NCBI GenBank assembly: GCA_013152615.1
Contig: JAADGA010000005.1
Location: forward strand, 1 to 10,912
DNA: 10,912 nt
DNA from: Alphaproteobacteria bacterium
GTDB taxonomy: Bacteria > Pseudomonadota > Alphaproteobacteria > Sphingomonadales > Emcibacteraceae
Direction of reading: 5' to 3'
Made by a program: the position numbers and the translations under genes. How positions within the stretch are numbered: position 1 is the first letter of the stretch; each line of letters starts with the position of its first letter. Shown here in pieces: positions 1 through 4,885 of this stretch. A model generated the notes under the pieces. That model was not told where the DNA came from and ran no database searches. It was given only the letters and a program-made list of their open reading frames with translations.

Positions 1-2449
1 AATTAAACACCCGGGCAAAATATTTACCGCGATAGGTATAGGTTACGGTGGCGATTAACGATCCCCAGTCCGCCAGATCCCGTTTGTAATTCAGTCTGAG
101 ATTGACAACGACATTCGGGATTTTCGGCAGTTTGTTGCCGGTAAGGTCGACGGCCAGCGACCTGATTACCTTGATCAGAGATGGCGCAAGCTTGCCATAA
201 GGACTGAGACCGGCACCACCAACGGAAACCGGCGCGGTAAGACCGGCAGTCGCATTGATTTGGGCCGCGCGATCAATCGCCAGACGACCTTTGGTAATAT
301 CTGATCCGCTGATGGATAAATTGGCATCAACCCAGAAGTCATCGCTTAGAGAAGCCCGGGTTTCAATTTCGATACCATATATTTTTGACTTGGGCAGGTT
401 TGTGCCGCCACTGACCCCCTTGCCGGTCAGACGAAGACCGGCAGATTGAAACAGATAATTATTTATATCATAATAGAAAGTCGCAACATTCAGATTCAGA
501 CGGCCATCAAGGAAAACATTCTTGGAGCCTAATTCAAAGGCGGTAACTTTCTCCGGCTTGAATATTTCCGGAAAATAACCGGCACCGGTGGTGTCGGTGG
601 CAAAGCCGTTATTGGATGCCGCCGGTTTAATCCCGGTGGCAACGGAGGCATATAACAGGTTATCCGGCTTTACTTTATAGCTGATTGTGGCTTTATAGGT
701 GACATTATGCCTCTTTGAAAATGGTCTTCTGGCGGTTTTGCGGCCATTGACAACACAATTCAGGCTACAGCGTACGTCATTAAAATTATTCTCGGTATAG
801 CGTAATCCACCGGTGACTTTCAGCCGGTCATCCAACAGGCTGATACTGGCCTGACCAAACAGGGCATATGATTGAAAATTACGGTAATCGGCATTGATAT
901 AATCAACATCCGGATTGATAAAGACACTGGGCGATGTTGTCCGCGTGTCCACCGGCTTGCCGGTATAGCCCGCATCAAGGAAATTGGCGGTATTGCTGAA
1001 TATTCTGGTATTCATATAGAAGCTGCCGATGATCCAGCTGAAGGGATTGTCATTTTTCAGCGACGACACATCAATCTCGGCTGTATAGGTCCTGTCCCGC
1101 TGTTTCAGGGTTCCGACATGCTGACGGATCGGCAATTCACCGACGTGATCAATAATGCCAATCCGCGGCAAGGGTGCCGGATCATTGGCGGTTAACGAAG
1201 AACGGTCGGCATCAAGAACCCGGTGCATCCGGTATTTCTGATAACTGAACAGGCCCTTGACATGGGCAACCGACGTCTGCCAGCCAATAATCATATCGGT
1301 CATGGAATTATCAATATTAAAAGATTCCAGCGTATCGTGGGAAACCTTGCGCGGATCGGCAGAAACCGTATCAAACCCGCCCTTCAGTGCCGGGCCGTTT
1401 ATCGCCTGCCTGAAGGCATAATGGGCGATATTGACCGTAAGATTTTCAACGGGCTGCCACAATAATTGTACCGCCAGCGAATCATCATTCCTGTCATCCA
1501 GATTATGACCCGGAATGGCAAGGTTTTTAGTATAACCGTTATGCTGACGATGGGAGCCAACGAATTTTACCGCCAGCTTGTCAGTGAGCGGAATATTAAC
1601 CGTGCCACGGATCCGTGTCGTGGCATAGCTGCCGATGGTGGCATCGACAAAGCCCTCCACATTGTCAAAATTCGGTTTTCTGGTAATAACATTGACCATG
1701 CCGCCGGATGAGCTGTTGCCATATAAGGTGCCATCGGGGCCACGGGTAATCTCAATTCTGGAGATGTCAACCAGATCCTGAAACAGGGCAAAATCATTCG
1801 ACATGAATATGCCGTCAATATGATAGGCGACCCCCGGTTTGGTCGCAGCATTATCCGGGACCTGATTGCCGATACCGCGGATTGCGATCGTCCGGCGATA
1901 GCCCTGAACATTGGTAAAAACCATGCCGGGAACCTTGTCACTGAGATCAAAGGGATCCCGGATATTCAACACATCAAAGTCTTTGCCACTGATGGCAGTG
2001 ACCGCCTCCGCGACATTCTGCAGATTTTGCCGTCTTTTCTGCGAGGTCACAATGACTTCGGCCATTGGTGTAGAGGCCATAGTGCTGTTTTGCGCCCGGG
2101 GTTTCTCTGCGGCCGATTTCGCTGATTCTTCATGGCGTTTTATGATGATAGTGCCGCCGTGATCGGTTTGAGCCACCAGACCACTGCCCCTGAGAATATT
2201 TTCAAGCGCCATCGCCGTATCATATTTACCGGTTAATATTTTTGATGTTTTGCCTGCGGTCAGCGCGGATGATGCAAAAATCGTAATATCCGCCTGCTCG
2301 GAAAACTTTGCCAGCGCCTGTGCCAGTGGTTGGGACGGAATGTTAAATATTTTAACGGTATCCTGAGCGAATGCTGATGGTTCCATTGCGAATATTGAGG
2401 CAATGGCCCCGGATATCAGAATGGTTTTAAGCATCGAGTGAATCTTCAT
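1..2449 (-). CDS. TonB-dependent outer-membrane receptor with STN signalling domain (FecA-type transducer), 3' end cut off
   Basis: This is an outer-membrane beta-barrel receptor that should take up a ligand with TonB energy and also signal its presence. I read the frame codon by codon from ATG 2449 to the left edge: 816 codons with no stop or frameshift, so only the last barrel strands are missing. Residues 1-28 form a signal peptide (hydrophobic core ILISGAIASIF, cleavage near AFA/QD). Residues about 31-105 are an STN domain (VKIFNIPSQPLAQALAKFSEQ...). A TonB-box-like EVIVTSQKR lies at 131-139, followed by the plug, with IAIRGIG near 188-194 and RGPDGTLYGNSSSGG near 236-250, then the barrel. 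A cysteine pair (CSLNC) probably lies in an outer loop. The start is supported by GGAGAAGG just upstream. It follows fecI and fecR on the same strand, so it is the probable target of that sigma factor. The substrate is unknown; a ferric siderophore or citrate is only a guess from the family. Confidence 0.93.
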   Translation of the reverse strand, partial: MKIHSMLKTILISGAIASIFAMEPSAFAQDTVKIFNIPSQPLAQALAKFSEQADITIFASSALTAGKTSKILTGKYDTAMALENILRGSGLVAQTDHGGTIIIKRHEESAKSAAEKPRAQNSTMASTPMAEVIVTSQKRRQNLQNVAEAVTAISGKDFDVLNIRDPFDLSDKVPGMVFTNVQGYRRTIAIRGIGNQVPDNAATKPGVAYHIDGIFMSNDFALFQDLVDISRIEITRGPDGTLYGNSSSGGMVNVITRKPNFDNVEGFVDATIGSYATTRIRGTVNIPLTDKLAVKFVGSHRQHNGYTKNLAIPGHNLDDRNDDSLAVQLLWQPVENLTVNIAHYAFRQAINGPALKGGFDTVSADPRKVSHDTLESFNIDNSMTDMIIGWQTSVAHVKGLFSYQKYRMHRVLDADRSSLTANDPAPLPRIGIIDHVGELPIRQHVGTLKQRDRTYTAEIDVSSLKNDNPFSWIIGSFYMNTRIFSNTANFLDAGYTGKPVDTRTTSPSVFINPDVDYINADYRNFQSYALFGQASISLLDDRLKVTGGLRYTENNFNDVRCSLNCVVNGRKTARRPFSKRHNVTYKATISYKVKPDNLLYASVATGIKPAASNNGFATDTTGAGYFPEIFKPEKVTAFELGSKNVFLDGRLNLNVATFYYDINNYLFQSAGLRLTGKGVSGGTNLPKSKIYGIEIETRASLSDDFWVDANLSISGSDITKGRLAIDRAAQINATAGLTAPVSVGGAGLSPYGKLAPSLIKVIRSLAVDLTGNKLPKIPNVVVNLRLNYKRDLADWGSLIATVTYTYRGKYFARVFN

Positions 2450-2521
2450 AGCCTTCTCCATTGGGGTGGTGTGTTTGCACATCACATTTGATGATGTATC
2501 CTCACATGCATAATCTTCTGC

Positions 2522-2571
2522 ATAGGGGGGCGCCCTATATTAACAAGACAGCTATCTCTGATTTTCTTTCC
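2522..2571 (-). promoter_or_regulatory. Candidate ECF-type promoter and inverted repeat ahead of the STN receptor
   Basis: Read on the minus strand, GGAAAG (2571-2566) is followed after 15 bases by TGTCTT (2550-2545). This resembles the GGAA...GTC pattern of many ECF-sigma promoters. An inverted repeat, ATAGGG and CCCTAT around GGGCG (2522-2538), with a GGGCGCCC core, falls where transcription would begin and could be an operator. Both assignments are by eye. The cognate sigma factor would be the FecI-type protein encoded at 3727-4404. Confidence 0.3.
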
Positions 2572-2603
2572 AGCCCAGAAGCAGTTTTCACGGAAGCTTC
2601 ATA

Positions 2604-2654
2604 TTTGACCGGGCTACAGGTTTGACCGGATTACAGGTTTGGCCGGATTACAGG
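2604..2654. repeat. Three 17-bp tandem repeats overlapping the end of the fecR-type gene
   Basis: Three head-to-tail units lie at 2604-2620, 2621-2637 and 2638-2654. Their pattern is TTTGACCGGATTACAGG, with two changes in the first unit (GGGC for GGAT) and one in the third (G for A). The third unit contains the stop codon of the anti-sigma gene (2648-2650), and the others lie just downstream of it. The array has no obvious hairpin. It may be a slipped-strand duplication or a protein-binding array between the regulator genes and the receptor they control. Confidence 0.85.
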
Positions 2655-3715
2655 CTTTTTTTAACGGCGGCTTTTGGCAGGATCATTATGAAAGATCCCA
2701 TATTGGTAATGGTAACCGATTCAGTGGCCGCAAGCCCGGCCAGCATCTGATCGCTGTTGCCGCTACGAAAGGATGTCGTCACCCGAATGGTTTCAAGGCT
2801 TTTTGTGCCAATTCTGATCGGGATTTTCCGGTATCGGTTAACATCGGCAATCACCTCGGCCAAGGGAACATTGACATAAACCAGCCGACCTTTGCGCCAG
2901 GAAAATACTGTCGCCGGATTAAAGCCTGTCTTCTGTGCCAGAGTGCCGTTCAGCTGGGCGATGACCTGCTCGCCCGCATAGAGCCGGACCGGGGGACGGG
3001 TTCCCCTTTGCTGTCCCCGGGCGGTCGATACCTCGACTTTGCCTCTGGCGACGGCAACACGAACGTCATGCGGGCCTTTTTTAACATCAAACTCGGTGCC
3101 GAAAACCCTGATTTCTGTGTTGGATACGGTGATTTTAAACACACGTGCCGCATCATGGGCAACATCAAAATAGGCGTCTCCCCGGGTCAAGGCCACTTCG
3201 CGGTGATGGCTGGAAAAACGGGTAACAATCGCGGAATCCGCGCCCAGCGTAACCACACTGCCGTCGGGCAATCCGATATTATCCTTTTTGCCGATGCCCG
3301 TTGAATAATAGGTGGTTTTGACCGGGGCATAAAATTGGTAGAACAGGGTCCCGATAACGACCATAAGGCTGGCGGCAATCAGTCCGCCGACAATTGCCGA
3401 GCGCAGATTGCGGAATTGGGCGGGCGTTAGCCCAAAGACAGAAAATGCCCGGCTATTGGCCGTAGCCGGCCTCTGCCCCGGGATTGACGCCACCTCTTCT
3501 ATATTATCAATCAGCACCAGATCCCGCCAAATCTGTTCCAGCGCACGATAGGCCTTAAGATGGGCCGGTGACTGGTTTAACCAGCAGTGAAACGCCTCAC
3601 GGCCCCGGTTATCGGCCGTGCCGGAATAGAGATAAACCAGCCATTCGCGGGCTTTCTTTTCTATTCTGTCGTGCCTTGCTATAGTCAGTCTATCCCCCTG
3701 GATAATATCGTTCAT
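2648..3715 (-). CDS. FecR-family transmembrane anti-sigma factor / sigma regulator
   Basis: This 355-residue inner-membrane protein should pass the signal from the STN-domain receptor in the outer membrane to the ECF sigma factor in the cytoplasm. An N-terminal cytosolic anti-sigma region (FecR N-terminal, DUF4880-like) covers about 14-68, with ARHDRIEKKAREWLVYLYSG and FHCWLNQSPAHLKAYRALEQIW. One membrane helix lies at about 107-128 (AIVGGLIAASLMVVIGTLFY). The periplasmic FecR domain spans about 134-232 (LPDGSVVTLGADS, ALTRGDAYFDVAHDAARVFKI, VFGTEFDV). The C-terminal part, about 276-350, matches the DUF4974/STN-like end (GRLVYVNVPLAEVIADVNRY) that in FecR/PupR proteins contacts the receptor's signalling domain. 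It starts 11 bases after the sigma-factor stop, so the two are co-transcribed. No strong Shine-Dalgarno is seen; AAAAGAAAAA precedes the ATG. Whether signalling involves proteolysis of this protein cannot be seen here. Confidence 0.93.
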   Translation of the reverse strand: MNDIIQGDRLTIARHDRIEKKAREWLVYLYSGTADNRGREAFHCWLNQSPAHLKAYRALEQIWRDLVLIDNIEEVASIPGQRPATANSRAFSVFGLTPAQFRNLRSAIVGGLIAASLMVVIGTLFYQFYAPVKTTYYSTGIGKKDNIGLPDGSVVTLGADSAIVTRFSSHHREVALTRGDAYFDVAHDAARVFKITVSNTEIRVFGTEFDVKKGPHDVRVAVARGKVEVSTARGQQRGTRPPVRLYAGEQVIAQLNGTLAQKTGFNPATVFSWRKGRLVYVNVPLAEVIADVNRYRKIPIRIGTKSLETIRVTTSFRSGNSDQMLAGLAATESVTITNMGSFIMILPKAAVKKSL

Positions 3716-3726
3716 TAGTTTTTCTT

Positions 3727-4404
3727 TTATTGTTCATCATCTGTTTCAAAGGCGCATAATTTTTTCTGCAACACCGCAAGCGCCGCCGCCAACTGACGGC
3801 TGATATCGGCGTGGCTCCACCCTGTTTCCGATTTTATCTGCGCATAGGTCTCGCCATAGATACGGCTTCTGATCAATATCTCTTTTTGTTTGGCCGAAAG
3901 CCTGTCAATTGCCGCTATGATGACGTGCAGCCGCTCTCTGTCAGTGAAGACATTTTCCAGATTAAACTCTTCTGTCAGTGGCTCACCGGCGTCCCGCAAC
4001 TCCTGCTCAATAAAATTCCGCGCGGTCCTGATATGTTTTATGCTGTTAAATCCCAGATTTGTGGCGGTCCGAAACAGGAAGGCCCGGGGATGGCGAATAC
4101 GGTTCAGATCTTCAATTTCCACAACTTTTGTAAAGGCGGTTTGAGCCAGATCCTCTATTTCAGGCGGCCCTTCACCGAAAACTCTTCGTAATCGTCGGCA
4201 TAAATCCGCCCAATAAGTCTTGTATAAGGTCTCAATAATACGGGACCGTTCCCTGTGTTCCTTGTGTTCCCGGTGTTCCTTGTGGCCATAAAGAGCCTTT
4301 GCCGCTATTTCTTGCTTAAAATCCGCCGTCAGTGGCGACATAACGGATTTCATCGCTTTGAAATCGATATGTAACACTGTGGAAATATCTTTTGTGCCAT
4401 CCAT
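3727..4404 (-). CDS. FecI-group ECF RNA polymerase sigma factor
   Basis: This 225-residue extracytoplasmic-function sigma factor should direct RNA polymerase to the adjacent STN-receptor gene when its FecR partner signals. Sigma region 2 covers about 56-125 (LYKTYWADLCRRLRRVFG, then EIEDLAQTAFTKV and HPRAFLFRTATNL). Sigma region 4 covers about 160-215 (IAAIDRLSAKQKEILIRSRIYGETYAQI, then a helix-turn-helix GWSHADISRQLAAAL). It is longer than typical FecI proteins because of about 55 extra N-terminal residues. These include a charged repeat, KEHREHKEHRER (42-53), encoded by four 9-bp units. The start is uncertain: ATG 4404 gives the longest frame but has only AAGGG about 16 bases upstream. ATG 4353 (residue 18) and ATG 4341 (residue 22) are alternatives, and all three leave both sigma regions intact. 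Overlapping transcription with fecR is likely (11-base gap). Confidence 0.92.
   Translation of the reverse strand: MDGTKDISTVLHIDFKAMKSVMSPLTADFKQEIAAKALYGHKEHREHKEHRERSRIIETLYKTYWADLCRRLRRVFGEGPPEIEDLAQTAFTKVVEIEDLNRIRHPRAFLFRTATNLGFNSIKHIRTARNFIEQELRDAGEPLTEEFNLENVFTDRERLHVIIAAIDRLSAKQKEILIRSRIYGETYAQIKSETGWSHADISRQLAAALAVLQKKLCAFETDDEQ
4248..4283. repeat. Four in-frame 9-bp tandem repeats inside the sigma-factor gene
   Basis: On the plus strand four copies of GTTCC(C/T)(T/G)GT run head to tail (4248, 4257, 4266, 4275). Read on the minus strand they encode alternating KEH and REH triplets near residues 42-53 of the sigma factor. Because the period is nine bases, gain or loss of units keeps the frame and only changes the length of a charged linker ahead of sigma region 2. 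Confidence 0.85.
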
Positions 4405-4437
4405 TATCGATTTAACCAGCCCTTAATAAAAAGATGT

Positions 4438-4695
4438 ATGAAAACCGCTTATATTATCGGCTGTGATTACGCCTTAACCTGCCGTGACCCTACCCCGGCT
4501 TATAATCTGTATTTTTTACAGATTAGTGATGGAAATATGAAAATCTGGCGCTATGAGACCGAAAGAGACAATATAATCTCCCCGTTTAATCTCGTCCGGG
4601 AAGGAGCCACAGCACACCAAACCGTGCTCACCGAAAGTCTCTCCGCTGAAATAACCGCCAGAATAATATCCGCAGAAAAACAATATTGGAATTAA
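4438..4695 (+). CDS. Doubtful 85-residue hypothetical ORF in the divergent intergenic region
   Basis: An open frame runs from ATG 4438 to TAA 4695, filling much of the space between the fecI-type start (4404) and the second receptor (4886). The protein (MKTAYIIGCDYALTC... to ...ISAEKQYWN) has no signal peptide, membrane helix or family motif that I recognise. No convincing Shine-Dalgarno precedes it (AATAAAAAG), and an overlapping ATG at 4434 is out of frame. A perfect inverted repeat lies inside it. The region is more AT-rich than the flanking genes, as expected for regulatory DNA. It could be a small accessory gene, the decayed remains of one, or a chance frame over the control region; I favour the last. 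Confidence 0.25.
   Translation: MKTAYIIGCDYALTCRDPTPAYNLYFLQISDGNMKIWRYETERDNIISPFNLVREGATAHQTVLTESLSAEITARIISAEKQYWN
4503..4525. repeat. Perfect 9-bp inverted repeat (possible operator) upstream of the fecI-type gene
   Basis: The arms TAATCTGTA (4503-4511) and TACAGATTA (4517-4525) are exact reverse complements around a five-T spacer. The site lies about 100 bases upstream of the sigma-factor start and about 180 bases upstream of the -35 element of the divergent receptor. It is not followed by a U-run on the plus strand and does not look like a terminator. A dimeric repressor or activator site is the simplest reading. It does not resemble a Fur box. Confidence 0.55.
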
Positions 4696-4707
4696 ATTGG
4701 TTTTATA

Positions 4708-4737
4708 TTGACATCGCCAAAAGGGATAGTTTATGGT
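4708..4737 (+). promoter_or_regulatory. Sigma70-like promoter of the second TonB-dependent receptor
   Basis: A perfect TTGACA (4708-4713) is followed after 18 bases by TATGGT (4732-4737). Alternatively TTATGG lies at 17 bases. The surroundings are AT-rich and a receptor start codon lies about 150 bases downstream. Just past the -10, TTACAC occurs twice (4741 and 4752), 11 bases apart, on the same face of the helix, and could bind a regulator. Assignment is by consensus match only. Confidence 0.5.
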
Positions 4738-4796
4738 ATTTTACACTTAAATTACACCAAATGATATGTTTCGGTATTGAATTGGTTGATAAATAT

Positions 4797-4849
4797 AACC
4801 TGCCACCAATTTCTATGGTTCGCCATAGTTAACGGCTGGCGGCAAGGTT
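4797..4849 (+). promoter_or_regulatory. Nested stem-loop in the 5' leader of the second receptor
   Basis: An outer stem can form between AACCTGCCACCA (4797-4808) and TGGCGGCAAGGTT (4837-4849), with one bulge and one A-C mismatch. Inside it, CTATGG (4813-4818) and CCATAG (4823-4828) form a perfect 6-bp hairpin with a TTCG tetraloop. TTTTAT overlaps and follows the 3' arm, so the structure could act as an attenuator. It ends about 20 bases before the ribosome binding site (AGGGAAAGGA, 4867-4876). It does not match the conserved parts of the cobalamin riboswitch or any other riboswitch I know. Confidence 0.4.
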
Positions 4850-4885
4850 TTATAAAAATTCTAGTTAGGGAAAGGAAATTTCAAG

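Noticed and set aside
1567..1950. Minus-strand 127-codon frame and several plus-strand frames between 872 and 2162
   Set aside because: All lie within the continuous receptor reading frame on the minus strand, which shows signal peptide, STN, plug and barrel. The others are frame shadows.
1..2449. Receptor gene suspected to be a frameshifted pseudogene because only short frames are visible within it
   Set aside because: Codon-by-codon reading from 2449 to the window edge gave no stop and no break in domain order. The frame is simply open at the edge.
2639..3304. Long plus-strand open frame of 221 codons opposite the anti-sigma gene
   Set aside because: It lies fully inside the fecR-type gene on the other strand. 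Its predicted protein has no recognisable motif, while the minus-strand frame shows all FecR domains.
4503..4525. Intrinsic terminator for the small plus-strand frame
   Set aside because: The stem is AT-rich and no T-run follows it on the plus strand; the T-run is in the loop.
4797..4849. Cobalamin riboswitch upstream of the receptor
   Set aside because: The leader is too short and lacks a recognisable B12 box; only a generic nested hairpin is present.
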